DNA of 64,000 nt from Streptomyces sp. Y2F8-2 (GTDB lineage Bacteria > Actinomycetota > Actinomycetes > Streptomycetales > Streptomycetaceae), in the NCBI RefSeq assembly GCF_014905555.1, contig NZ_BNGS01000007.1, forward strand, positions 62,001 through 126,000, given 5' to 3'. Positions 40,261 to 51,496 of the stretch are shown here, piece by piece; within the stretch, counting starts at the first letter, position 1, and the number at the start of each line of letters is the position of its first letter. Position numbers and translations under genes: made by a program. Under the pieces are notes generated by a model that saw only the letters and a program-made list of their open reading frames with translations, was not told where the DNA came from and did no database searches.

Positions 40261-40290
40261 GAGGGGGACACCGTTTTCGGTGTCCCCCTC
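40261..40290. terminator. Perfect 13-bp hairpin inside the pyr operon
   Basis: GAGGGGGACACCG-TTTT-CGGTGTCCCCCTC, with a four-base loop, lies between the carB stop (40299) and the pyrD start (40231). On the mRNA the loop is AAAA and no T-run follows. It could be a partial terminator or an mRNA-stabilising or processing stem. Confidence 0.65.
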
Positions 40291-40298
40291 GTCGGCTG

Positions 40299-43599
<3,301 letters not shown>

Positions 43600-43607
<8 letters not shown>

Positions 43608-44742
43608 GCTGGCCCTCCATGAGCTTCACGAAGCGGTCGAACAGGTACGCGGCGTCGTGGGGACCGGCGGCCGCCTCGGGGTGGTACTGGACGCTGAAGG
43701 CCGGCTTGTCGAGCAGCTGGAGGCCCTCCACCACGTTGTCGTTGAGGCAGACGTGGGAGACCTCGGCGCGGCCGTAGGGGGTGTCGGAGACCTTGTCGAG
43801 CGGGGCGTCGACGGCGAAGCCGTGGTTGTGCGCGGTGACCTCGACCTTGCCGGTCGTACGGTCCTGCACCGGTTGGTTGATGCCGCGGTGGCCGTACTTC
43901 AGCTTGTAGGTGCCGAAGCCCAGGGCACGGCCGAGGATCTGGTTGCCGAAGCAGATGCCGAAGAGGGGCGTGCCACGCTCCAGGACCGCCTGCATGACCG
44001 AGACCGCGTGGTCGGCGGTGGCCGGGTCGCCGGGCCCGTTGGAGAAGAACACGCCGTCAGGGCCCACGGCGTAGACGTCCTCGGCGGTCGCCGTCGCGGG
44101 CAGCACGTGGACCTCGATGCCGCGCTCGGCCATGCGGTGCGGGGTCATGCCCTTGATGCCCAGGTCGACCGCGGCGACCGTGAACTTCTTCTCACCGAGC
44201 GCGGGGACGACGTACGGCTCTGTGGTGGCGACCTCGGCGGAGAGGTCCGCGCCCTTCATCTCCGGCGCCTGGCGCACCTCGGCGAGCATCGTGCCCTCGT
44301 CGGGCAGCGCGTCGCCGGAGAAGATGCCCACGCGCATGGCGCCGCGCTCGCGCAGGTGGCGGGTCAGGGCCCGGGTGTCGATGCCGCTGATGCCGACGAC
44401 GCCCTGCGCGCGCAGTTCGTCGTCGAGCGAGCGCTTGGCCCGCCAGTTGGAGGGCTTGCGCGCGGGGTCGCGTACGACGTAACCGGCGACCCAGATCCGC
44501 TTGGACTCGGGGTCCTCGTCGTTGACGCCGGTGTTGCCGACGTGCGGAGCGGTCATGACCACGACCTGACGGTGGTACGACGGGTCGGTGAGGGTCTCCT
44601 GGTAGCCGGTCATGCCGGTGGAGAACACGGCTTCGCCGAAGGTCACCCCCACGGCCCCGTAGGCGCGGCCGCGGAAGATCCGGCCGTCCTCCAGGACGAG
44701 TACGGCGGGAGACTTTTCGGCTCCCCTGGTGGAGGTCGTCAT
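43600..44742 (-). CDS. carA: Carbamoyl-phosphate synthase, small (glutaminase) subunit
   Basis: 380 residues from the ATG at 44740-44742. The N-terminal CPSase domain (LVLEDGRIFRGRAYGAVG; TGMTGYQETLTDPSY) precedes a class-I glutamine amidotransferase domain with the nucleophile in GTPLFGICFGNQILGRALG and the His-Glu pair in FSVQYHPEAAAGPHDAAYLF. It supplies ammonia to CarB through the intersubunit tunnel. The ATG overlaps the stop of the PH-domain gene by 4 bp, and its own end overlaps carB by 8 bp. Confidence 0.97.
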
Positions 44743-45299
44743 CGTGCGCCTTCCGTCTTGTGGATCATCTGGTTCAGGGTGTCGACCCAGTCGTTGTGCT
44801 CGGCCGCGCGGTCCGAGCGGAAGCCCGAGTCGATCAGCTTGTCGCCGTGCGCCCAGGTCACCACCAGCAGTCCGCCCTCGGTGAGGACCTTGCCGGCGAT
44901 GCCCTTGTCGAGCCGGACTTCGCGCAGCCGCTCGGCCGGGATGAAGAAGTCCGTCGCTCCGGGGCGTACGACGTCCAGGCCCGCGTCCGTCAGCGTGAGC
45001 TCGACGCGGCTGCGGGTGCCCAGGCCGCGGGCCACGATGCGGTCGAGCCACTGCCCGGCGGTGGTGGAGCCGTGGTAGCGGCCGCTCATCGTCAGCTTCG
45101 CCTCGCCGGGCTCCTCGGGAGCGGTCGGCAGCTCCGGCAGGTCGCCCTGCAGGGTGCCGCGCCACTTCCAGCCCTCGCGCATCAGCCAGTAGACGAGCGC
45201 GACGAACAGGGCGAGCCCGACGAGCCAGCCGATGCGGCCGGTCCAGTCGGTGACCTCGGCCGATCTCTTCTCGGCTGCGAACAGGAGTACAGGTGTCAC
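44739..45299 (-). CDS. Membrane PH-domain protein embedded in the pyr operon
   Basis: 186 residues. One hydrophobic segment (about 23-40, GRIGWLVGLALFVALVYWLM) is followed by a linker and a cytoplasmic PH-like domain (about 70-180) with RVELTLTDAGLDVVRPG, DFFIPAERLREVRLDKG, the strand GLLVVTWAHG and the final helix HNDWVDTLNQMIH. It is not a known pyrimidine enzyme. Both ends are coupled: its GTG overlaps the pyrC stop (GTGA, 45296-45299) and its stop overlaps the carA start (ATGA, 44739-44742). This suggests co-production with dihydroorotase and CarAB; its role is unknown. Confidence 0.82.
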   Translation of the reverse strand: MTPVLLFAAEKRSAEVTDWTGRIGWLVGLALFVALVYWLMREGWKWRGTLQGDLPELPTAPEEPGEAKLTMSGRYHGSTTAGQWLDRIVARGLGTRSRVELTLTDAGLDVVRPGATDFFIPAERLREVRLDKGIAGKVLTEGGLLVVTWAHGDKLIDSGFRSDRAAEHNDWVDTLNQMIHKTEGAR

Positions 45300-46582
45300 G
45301 TGAGCTTCCCGTCGACGAGCGTGGCCTTGCCCCGCAGCCAGGTGTGCGTGACACGGCCCGGCAGCTCACGGCCCTCGTAGGGGGTGTTGCGGCTGCGCGA
45401 GGCGAAGCCCGCGGGGTCCACCTGCCCACGGTATGCCGTGTCGACGAGTGTGAGGTTGGCGGGCTCACCTGCCGAGACGGGGCGCCCGTGGCCGGTGGCC
45501 CGGCCGATCTTCGCGGGCTTGAAGGACATGCGCTCCGCGACGCCCGCCCAGTCGAGCAGGCCGGTGTCGACCATCGTCTCCTGGACCACGGACAACGCGG
45601 TCTCCAGGCCGACCATGCCCATGGCGGCGGCGGCCCACTCGCAGTCCTTGTCCTCGTGCGGGTGCGGGGCGTGGTCGGTGGCGACGATGTCGATCGTGCC
45701 GTCGGCGAGCGCCTCGCGCAGCGCCAGCACGTCGCGCTCGGTGCGCAGCGGCGGGTTGACCTTGTAGACCGGGTTGTAGGTGCGCACCAGCTCGTCGGTG
45801 AGGAGGAGGTGGTGCGGGGTGACCTCGGCGGTGACGTCTATGCCGCGGGACTTGGCCCAGCGGACGATCTCGACGGACCCGGCGGTGGACAGGTGGCAGA
45901 TGTGGACGCGGGAGCCGACGTGGTCGGCCAGGAGGACGTCGCGTGCGATGATCGACTCCTCGGCGACGGCCGGCCAGCCGCCGAGGCCCAGCTCGGCGGA
46001 GACGACGCCCTCGTTCATCTGGGCGCCCTCGGTCAGCCGCGGCTCCTGCGCGTGCTGGGCGACCACGCCGCCGAAGGCCTTCACGTACTCCAGCGCGCGG
46101 CGCATGATCACCGCGTCGTCGACGCACTTGCCGTCGTCGGAGAAGACCGTGACACCGGCCGCCGACTCGTGCATGGCGCCCAGCTCGGCGAGCTTCTTGC
46201 CCTCCAGGCCGACCGTGACGGCGCCGATGGGCTGCACGTCGCAGTAACCGTGCTCGCGGCCCAGCCGCCAGACCTGCTCGACGACACCGGCGGTGTCGGC
46301 GACCGGGAAGGTGTTGGCCATCGCGAACACGGTGGTGTAGCCGCCCTTGGCGGCGGCCCGCGTACCGGTCAGGACGGTCTCGGAGTCCTCGCGGCCCGGC
46401 TCGCGCAGGTGGGTGTGCAGATCGACGAGGCCGGGGAGCAGCACCTTGCCGCCGGCCTCCACGACCTCCGCGCCCTCGGCGGACAGACCGGTGCCGACCG
46501 CCTCGACGACCTCACCGTCGATCAGCACGTCCTGCGGCTCGCCGCCGAGCACCTTCGCACCACGGATCAGGGTCTTGCTCAT
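45296..46582 (-). CDS. pyrC: Dihydroorotase, type I
   Basis: 428 residues, a zinc amidohydrolase that cyclises carbamoyl aspartate. The metal site is visible in order: LVDLHTHLREPG (two His), VAQHAQEP, VHICHLST, and IVATDHAPHPHEDKDCEW (catalytic Asp). The N-terminal strand LIRGAKVLGGEPQDVLIDGE is typical of the type-I enzyme. The ATG overlaps the pyrB stop by 4 bp (46579-46582), so pyrB and pyrC are translationally coupled. Confidence 0.96.
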   Translation of the reverse strand: MSKTLIRGAKVLGGEPQDVLIDGEVVEAVGTGLSAEGAEVVEAGGKVLLPGLVDLHTHLREPGREDSETVLTGTRAAAKGGYTTVFAMANTFPVADTAGVVEQVWRLGREHGYCDVQPIGAVTVGLEGKKLAELGAMHESAAGVTVFSDDGKCVDDAVIMRRALEYVKAFGGVVAQHAQEPRLTEGAQMNEGVVSAELGLGGWPAVAEESIIARDVLLADHVGSRVHICHLSTAGSVEIVRWAKSRGIDVTAEVTPHHLLLTDELVRTYNPVYKVNPPLRTERDVLALREALADGTIDIVATDHAPHPHEDKDCEWAAAAMGMVGLETALSVVQETMVDTGLLDWAGVAERMSFKPAKIGRATGHGRPVSAGEPANLTLVDTAYRGQVDPAGFASRSRNTPYEGRELPGRVTHTWLRGKATLVDGKLT

Positions 46583-47631
46583 CGGTTCTGGTTCTCCTCG
46601 GCCGCAGAAAGGGGGTGCGCGGAGCGCTCGTCGGAAGGGTGGTGGTGGGAGACGGGCGGGCGGGCGTCGGTGACGGTCTTGGGGTCGAACACGGCGCCGC
46701 CCAGCAGCAGGTACAGGACCGCCATGCGGATGGAGACGCCGTTCGCCACCTGCTCGACGGCGGTGCAGCGGTCGGAGTCGGCGACCTCGGCGGTGATCTC
46801 CATGCCGCGGACCATCGGGCCGGGGTGCATCACGATCGCGTGCTCCGGCATCTTCGCCATGCGGTCGGCGTCGAGGCCGTAGCGCCGCGAGTACTCGCGC
46901 TCGGTGGGGAAGAAGGCGGCGTTCATGCGCTCCCGCTGGACGCGGAGCATCATCACCGCGTCGGACTTGGGGAGGGTGCTCTCCAGGTCGAACGAGACCT
47001 CGCAGGGCCAGGAGCCGACGCCGACCGGCAGCAGGGTGGGCGGGGCGACGAGCGTGACGTCGGCGCCGAGGGTGTGCAGCAGGTCGACGTTGGAACGGGC
47101 GACCCGGCTGTGCAGCACGTCGCCGACGATCGTGATGCGCTTGCCGGCCAGGTCACGCCCTATACCGGCGTCCCGGCCGACTAGGCGGCGGCGCATGGTG
47201 AAGGCGTCGAGCAGGGCCTGGGTGGGGTGCTGGTGGGTGCCGTCGCCGGCGTTGATGACGGCGGCGTCGATCCAGCCGGAGTTGGCCAGGCGGTAGGGGG
47301 CTCCGGAGGCGCCGTGCCGGATGACGACGGCGTCGACACCCATGGCCTCCAGGGTCTGGGCGGTGTCCTTCAGGGACTCCCCCTTGGACACGCTGGAGCC
47401 CTTGGCGGAGAAGTTGATGACGTCCGCGGACAGACGCTTCTCGGCGGCCTCGAAGGAGATCCGGGTGCGGGTGGAGTCCTCGAAGAAGAGGTTGACGACG
47501 GTGCGGCCGCGCAGAGTCGGCAGCTTCTTGATCGGCCGGTCCGCGACCCGTGCCATTTCCTCGGCGGTGTCGAGGATCAGGACGGCGTCGTCGCGGGTGA
47601 GGTCGGCGGCCGAGATGAGATGGCGCTGCAT
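46579..47631 (-). CDS. pyrB: Aspartate carbamoyltransferase, catalytic chain
   Basis: 350 residues. It joins carbamoyl phosphate and aspartate, the committed step. The carbamoyl-phosphate site NLFFEDSTRTRISFEAAEKR and the SKGESLKDTAQTLEAMG loop with its catalytic Lys are intact; GDGTHQHPTQALLDAF and IVMHPGPMVRGMEIT complete the active site. No regulatory pyrI gene follows, as expected for actinobacteria. About 30 C-terminal residues are an extra hydrophilic tail. It follows pyrR by 103 bp. Confidence 0.96.
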   Translation of the reverse strand: MQRHLISAADLTRDDAVLILDTAEEMARVADRPIKKLPTLRGRTVVNLFFEDSTRTRISFEAAEKRLSADVINFSAKGSSVSKGESLKDTAQTLEAMGVDAVVIRHGASGAPYRLANSGWIDAAVINAGDGTHQHPTQALLDAFTMRRRLVGRDAGIGRDLAGKRITIVGDVLHSRVARSNVDLLHTLGADVTLVAPPTLLPVGVGSWPCEVSFDLESTLPKSDAVMMLRVQRERMNAAFFPTEREYSRRYGLDADRMAKMPEHAIVMHPGPMVRGMEITAEVADSDRCTAVEQVANGVSIRMAVLYLLLGGAVFDPKTVTDARPPVSHHHPSDERSAHPLSAAEENQNR

Positions 47632-47734
47632 CTTTCAGGCTCCGTAAGACGGTTCATTCGGGAGATTCGGGACAGACGGGCGCGCGTCGGGGCGCACTCA
47701 CGAGGCGTACGGCGGCTCGCCGTACGCCGGAGTG

Positions 47735-48307
47735 CTAGTGCTGCGCGCCGTGGACGGTCTGCTTCACACCGAGCAGCACGGTGTCGCGACCGTCCTCCTC
47801 GGCGAGCTGGACCTTGACCGTCTCCCGCAGCGACGTGGGGAGGTTCTTGCCGACGTAGTCGGCACGGATCGGCAGTTCGCGGTGGCCGCGGTCGACGAGG
47901 ACCGCGAGCTGGACCGCGCGGGGACGCCCGATGTCGTTCAGGGCGTCGAGGGCGGCGCGGATGGTGCGACCGGAGAAGAGCACGTCGTCCACGAGGACGA
48001 CGAGGCGGCCGTCGATGCCGTCACCGGGGATCTCGGTGCGGGCCAGCGCACGCGGCGGCTGCAGGCGCAGGTCGTCGCGGTACATGGTGATGTCGAGGGA
48101 GCCGACCGGGACCTTGCGGCCGGTGATCTGCTCGAGCTTGTCGGCGAGCCGCCGGGCGAGGAAGACGCCTCGGGTGGGAATGCCGAGGAGCACCACGTCG
48201 TCGGCGCCCTTGGCGCGCTCGACGATCTCGTGGGCGATGCGGGTCAGCACCCGCGCGATGTCAGGACCTTCGAGGACGGGCCGAGCATCGGAATGCCGCG
48301 TGTCCAT
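47735..48307 (-). CDS. pyrR: PyrR regulator / uracil phosphoribosyltransferase
   Basis: 190 residues of the type-I phosphoribosyltransferase fold. The PRPP-binding motif is VVLVDDVLFSGRTIRAALDA, and VVLLGIPTRGVFLARRLA is the family N-terminal loop. In Bacillus PyrR binds pyr mRNA in a UMP-dependent way and also converts uracil to UMP; in mycobacteria it represses translation. It is the first gene of the pyr operon here and has a PyrR-type RNA motif just before its ribosome binding site. It is divergent from bldD. Confidence 0.95.
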   Translation of the reverse strand: MDTRHSDARPVLEGPDIARVLTRIAHEIVERAKGADDVVLLGIPTRGVFLARRLADKLEQITGRKVPVGSLDITMYRDDLRLQPPRALARTEIPGDGIDGRLVVLVDDVLFSGRTIRAALDALNDIGRPRAVQLAVLVDRGHRELPIRADYVGKNLPTSLRETVKVQLAEEDGRDTVLLGVKQTVHGAQH

Positions 48308-48317
48308 ACGAAACGGA

Positions 48318-48343
48318 CCTCCTTCTCCGCCTCACGGGACGGA
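48318..48343 (-). promoter_or_regulatory. Putative PyrR-binding RNA hairpin at the pyrR SD
   Basis: On the minus strand TCCG-TCCCGTGAGG-CGGA (48326-48343) forms a short stem with the loop UCCCGUGAGG. This matches the core of the PyrR-binding loop consensus ARUCCNGNGAGGYU. One base after it comes a strong SD, AAGGAGG (48318-48324), and then the pyrR ATG. The placement suggests UMP-dependent translational repression of pyrR and the coupled operon, not transcription attenuation. Confidence 0.55.
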
Positions 48344-48482
48344 CCTTAAAGGACGTCGGAATTGCGCCATACACGGTACCAGCTCGCGGGCGGACCCCGG
48401 TCACCCCCCTGGCGCACTGCGTCACCCGTCCGGCGGTCCCGCACGCCGTCTACCACGGAAGGGTCGGTCCGGACCATTCGGC

Positions 48483-48525
48483 TTGACGGGGAAGAGTCAC
48501 GCTGCGTAACCTCACAGTGAGTCAC
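48483..48525 (+). promoter_or_regulatory. bldD promoter with BldD operators
   Basis: A -35 TTGACG (48483-48488), an 18-nt spacer and a -10 TAACCT (48507-48512) form a vegetative promoter. GTCACGCTGCGTAAC (48496-48510) is a perfect match to the BldD box TNACNC(A/T)GNGTNA and covers the -10. A second, near-match box CTCACAGTGAGTCAC (48511-48525) abuts it over the start point. This agrees with known negative autoregulation of bldD by BldD bound to c-di-GMP. Confidence 0.8.
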
Positions 48526-48572
48526 CAGCCGCGCGGCCGAGCCGCACGTCGACACCGTGTCCGGGGAGCTAT

Positions 48573-49076
48573 ATGTCCAGCGAATACGCCAAACAGCTCG
48601 GGGCCAAGCTCCGGGCGATCCGCACCCAGCAGGGCCTTTCCCTCCACGGTGTGGAGGAGAAGTCCCAGGGACGCTGGAAGGCGGTCGTGGTCGGTTCGTA
48701 CGAGCGCGGCGACCGCGCCGTCACCGTGCAGCGCCTGGCCGAGCTGGCGGATTTCTACGGGGTCCCGGTGCAGGAGCTGCTGCCCGGCACCACCCCCGGT
48801 GGAGCCGCCGAGCCGCCGCCGAAGCTGGTTCTGGACCTGGAGCGCCTGGCCAACGTGCCGGCGGAGAAGGCGGGCCCGCTCCAGCGGTACGCCGCGACGA
48901 TCCAGTCGCAGCGCGGTGACTACAACGGCAAGGTGCTGTCGATCCGCCAGGACGACCTGCGCACGCTCGCAGTCATCTACGACCAGTCTCCCTCCGTCCT
49001 GACCGAGCAGCTGATCAGCTGGGGAGTCCTGGACGCGGACGCGCGCCGCGCGGTGGCCTCCCACGAGGAGAGCTGA
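48573..49076 (+). CDS. bldD: BldD, c-di-GMP-dependent developmental master repressor
   Basis: 167 residues. The N-terminal XRE-like helix-turn-helix (about 5-70: LGAKLRAIRTQQGLSLHGVE, ending LADFYGVPVQELL) is joined to a C-terminal domain with the c-di-GMP signature RGD-x8-RQDD (Arg114-Asp116 and Arg125-Asp128). This is the published numbering as I remember it. A tetramer of c-di-GMP bridges two C-domains so that BldD dimerises and represses sporulation genes during vegetative growth. It is monocistronic, with strong terminators downstream. The ATG at 48573 gives MSSEYAKQLG. Confidence 0.98.
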   Translation: MSSEYAKQLGAKLRAIRTQQGLSLHGVEEKSQGRWKAVVVGSYERGDRAVTVQRLAELADFYGVPVQELLPGTTPGGAAEPPPKLVLDLERLANVPAEKAGPLQRYAATIQSQRGDYNGKVLSIRQDDLRTLAVIYDQSPSVLTEQLISWGVLDADARRAVASHEES

Positions 49077-49100
49077 CCGCCCAGGTCCCAGCAGAAACGT

Positions 49101-49146
49101 GCCGCCGGGGTGGCCGGAACCGCATGGTTCCGGCCACCCCGGCGGC
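49101..49146. terminator. 21-bp perfect hairpin after bldD
   Basis: GCCGCCGGGGTGGCCGGAAC plus one more pair forms a perfect 21-bp stem with a GCAT loop, 24 bp past the bldD stop. It is followed by GCTTTC on the plus strand. It is a very stable terminator. Confidence 0.85.
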
Positions 49147-49177
49147 GCTTTCGGCCCGGCACGGCCACCTCGCCGAG

Positions 49178-49223
49178 AACGCCGGAGGGCCCGCAGCACA
49201 CGCGCTGCGGGCCCTCCGGCGTT
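49178..49223. terminator. 20-bp perfect hairpin after nusB
   Basis: AACGCCGGAGGGCCCGCAGC pairs perfectly with its complement across a 6-nt loop, and can be extended by G-T and A-T pairs on the flanks (AGA/TTTT). It ends 16 bp before the nusB stop. With the hairpin at 49101-49146 it forms a back-to-back pair insulating convergent bldD and nusB. Confidence 0.85.
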
Positions 49224-49238
49224 TTCGGGTACTTCTCG

Positions 49239-49673
49239 TCAGCTCTCGTCACGGCGCAACGACGGCTTCAGGTCCTTCAGGCGGCCGAGGAGACCGTTGA
49301 CGAACGCCGGGGACTCGTCCGTGGAGAACTCCTTGGCGAGCTGCACCATCTCGTCGAGAACCACGGCGTCCGGCGTCTCGTCGACCCAGATCAGTTCGTA
49401 GGCACCGAGGCGCAGGATGTTGCGGTCGACCACCGGCATCCGGTCCAGCGTCCAGCCGACCGCGTACTGCGCGATCAGCTCGTCGATGCGCTTCGTGTGC
49501 TGCGCATAGCCCTCGACCAGCTGCATGGTGTACTCGCTCACCGGCGGCTGCCGGGTGTCGGTCCGCGAGTGCCGGATCCAGTCAGCGAGGACCGTCAGGA
49601 CGTCGGCCCCGCGCTGGTCACCTTCGAAGAGGATCTGGAAGGCGCGCTTACGGGCCGTGTTACGGGCAGCCAC
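49239..49673 (-). CDS. nusB: Transcription antitermination factor NusB
   Basis: 144 residues, all-helical. The opening ARNTARKRAFQILFEGDQRG is the arginine-rich boxA RNA-binding helix. WTLDRMPVVDRNILRLGAYEL and DETPDAVVLDEMVQLAKEF are the conserved central part, and SPAFVNGLLGRLKD is the C-terminal signature. With NusE it binds boxA of rRNA leaders. It starts 2 bp after the efp stop, so efp-nusB are co-transcribed. Confidence 0.96.
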   Translation of the reverse strand: MAARNTARKRAFQILFEGDQRGADVLTVLADWIRHSRTDTRQPPVSEYTMQLVEGYAQHTKRIDELIAQYAVGWTLDRMPVVDRNILRLGAYELIWVDETPDAVVLDEMVQLAKEFSTDESPAFVNGLLGRLKDLKPSLRRDES

Positions 49674-49675
49674 GG

Positions 49676-50242
49676 TTAGCTGTTCACCCGGCCGAGGTAG
49701 TCGCTCGTGCGGGTGTCGACCTTGATCTTCTCACCGGTGGTGATGAAGAGCGGGACCTGGATCTGGTGGCCGGTCTCCAGCGTGGCGGGCTTGGTGCCGC
49801 CCGTGGAGCGGTCGCCCTGGACGCCCGGCTCGGTCTCGGCGACGGTCAGCTCCACGGCGGCCGGCAGGTCGACGAAGAGGACCTCGCCCTCGTGCTGGGC
49901 GACGGTGGCCGTGAAGCCCTCGATGAGGAAGTTGGCGGCGTCACCGACGGCCTTGCGGTCGACGTGCAGCTGGTCGTACGTCTCCATGTCCATGAAGACG
50001 AAGTACTCGCCGTCCATGTACGAGAACTGCATGTCGCGCTTGTCGACAGTGGCCGTCTCGACCTTGACACCGGCGTTGAAGGTCTTGTCGACGACCTTGC
50101 CGGAGAGCACGTTCTTGAGCTTGGTGCGCACGAAGGCGGGGCCCTTGCCGGGCTTGACGTGCTGGAACTCGACGACGGACCAGAGCTGGCCGCCTTCGAG
50201 CTTGAGCACCATGCCGTTCTTGAGGTCGTTCGTGGAAGCCAC
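49676..50242 (-). CDS. efp: Translation elongation factor P
   Basis: 188 residues from the GTG at 50240-50242 with AGGAG upstream. Three beta domains are present: an N-terminal KOW-like domain, then two OB folds (about 68-125 and 132-186; TGGTKPATLETGHQIQVPLF is the C-terminal signature). It relieves ribosome stalling at polyproline. The tip loop reads VKPGKGPAF, the palindromic PGKGP type typical of actinobacteria, which is thought to work without lysine modification. No modification genes (epmA, ymfI) are nearby. Confidence 0.96.
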   Translation of the reverse strand: MASTNDLKNGMVLKLEGGQLWSVVEFQHVKPGKGPAFVRTKLKNVLSGKVVDKTFNAGVKVETATVDKRDMQFSYMDGEYFVFMDMETYDQLHVDRKAVGDAANFLIEGFTATVAQHEGEVLFVDLPAAVELTVAETEPGVQGDRSTGGTKPATLETGHQIQVPLFITTGEKIKVDTRTSDYLGRVNS

Positions 50243-50287
50243 GGTTGCGGAATCTCCTGGACTGACGTACGACCCCGGGGCAGGCAC

Positions 50288-51394
50288 CTACAGCGCCAGC
50301 AGCTCCTTGGTCGTGATGGTGAGTAGCTCGGGTCCGCCGTCCGCCTCGGGGCGCACGACGAGCGTGTCATCGATCCGGACACCGCCCCGGCCCGGGAGGT
50401 GGACCCCCGGTTCGACGGTGACCGGCACGCAAGCGTCCAGTTTACCCATGGCCGCGGGGGCCAACTGAGGGTCCTCGTCGATTTCGAGTCCCACACCGTG
50501 CCCGGTCAGCGGCGGCAGCGCCCTGCCGTACCCCGCGGAGTCCAGTACCTGACGTGCGGCCCGGTCCACGTCGCGGTACGCGGCGCCCGGGGCGAGGGCC
50601 TGGCGTCCGGCACGCTGGGCGGCGAAGACCAGGTCGTACAGCTCGATCTGCCAGTCGGCGGGCGAGGTGCCGATGACGAAGGTACGACCGATCTCACAGC
50701 GGTAGCCGTGGTAGGCGGCGCCGAGACAGACGGAGAGGAAGTCGCCCTCCTCCACACGCCGGTCGGTGGGGCGGTGGCCGCGGCGGCCGGCGTTCGGACC
50801 GGTGGCGACGGAGGTGGCGAAGGCGGGTCCGTCGGCGCCGTGGTCGACGAGGCGGCGCTCCAGTTCGAGGGCGAGATGACGCTCGGTGCGGCCGACGAGG
50901 ATCGACTCCAGCAGCTCGCTCAGGGCCTGGTCGACGATCTCCGCGCCGATCCTGAGGAGGGCGATCTCCTCCTCGTCCTTGACGACCCGCAACTGCTCGA
51001 CCGCCCCGCCGAGGTCCGTGAGCCGCAGTCTCGGCGCGACCGAGCGCAGGGAGCGGTGCCGGGCCACGGTGAGGTGGTGCTCCTCCACCGCCAGGGACTC
51101 GGCACCCTGTGCCGCGGCCAGGTCGGCGGCGGCGACGGCGGGATCGCCGCCGGTCACCGGCAGAACGCGCACCCGCAGCGCCTCGTCGGGCCGCCCGTCG
51201 GCGGGGTGATCGTCCGGCGGCCCGGCGCACACCAGCACGTCCTCGCCCGTGCCCAGCAGCAGGACGGCGCGCTTGGGCGCGGCGCCCGCGAGATACCGGA
51301 CGTTGGCGGGGCGGGAGACCAGCGCCGTCCCACCCCCGCCCGCGCTGCAGCGTTCCCTGAGCCGCTCCCGGCGGGCCGCGTACACCTCTGACAT
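50288..51394 (-). CDS. Aminopeptidase-P-like (M24) protein with altered metal site
   Basis: 368 residues with the creatinase N-domain (about 1-130) and pita-bread M24 domain (about 140-365). The substrate-side motifs LTGHGVGLEIDEDP (His299) and VTVEPGVHLPGRGGVRIDD (Glu328, Asp342) are recognisable. The dinuclear metal ligands are unusual: the first Asp aligns with Cys223 (SVCLG), the second Asp is Glu234 (YRCEIGRTF), and the last Glu is Asp342. Either metal preference has changed or it is not a normal Xaa-Pro peptidase. It lies 45 bp before efp, itself a proline-linked factor. Confidence 0.85.
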   Translation of the reverse strand: MSEVYAARRERLRERCSAGGGGTALVSRPANVRYLAGAAPKRAVLLLGTGEDVLVCAGPPDDHPADGRPDEALRVRVLPVTGGDPAVAAADLAAAQGAESLAVEEHHLTVARHRSLRSVAPRLRLTDLGGAVEQLRVVKDEEEIALLRIGAEIVDQALSELLESILVGRTERHLALELERRLVDHGADGPAFATSVATGPNAGRRGHRPTDRRVEEGDFLSVCLGAAYHGYRCEIGRTFVIGTSPADWQIELYDLVFAAQRAGRQALAPGAAYRDVDRAARQVLDSAGYGRALPPLTGHGVGLEIDEDPQLAPAAMGKLDACVPVTVEPGVHLPGRGGVRIDDTLVVRPEADGGPELLTITTKELLAL

Positions 51395-51496
51395 GACCCG
51401 AGCCTACGAGCGGTGGCCGAATATCGCTGGTTCAGAGGGCCGGACGGGCGGCGGGGACGACGCTCCGTGGACGGGTGTGTCTGCCGCGCTACCGCG

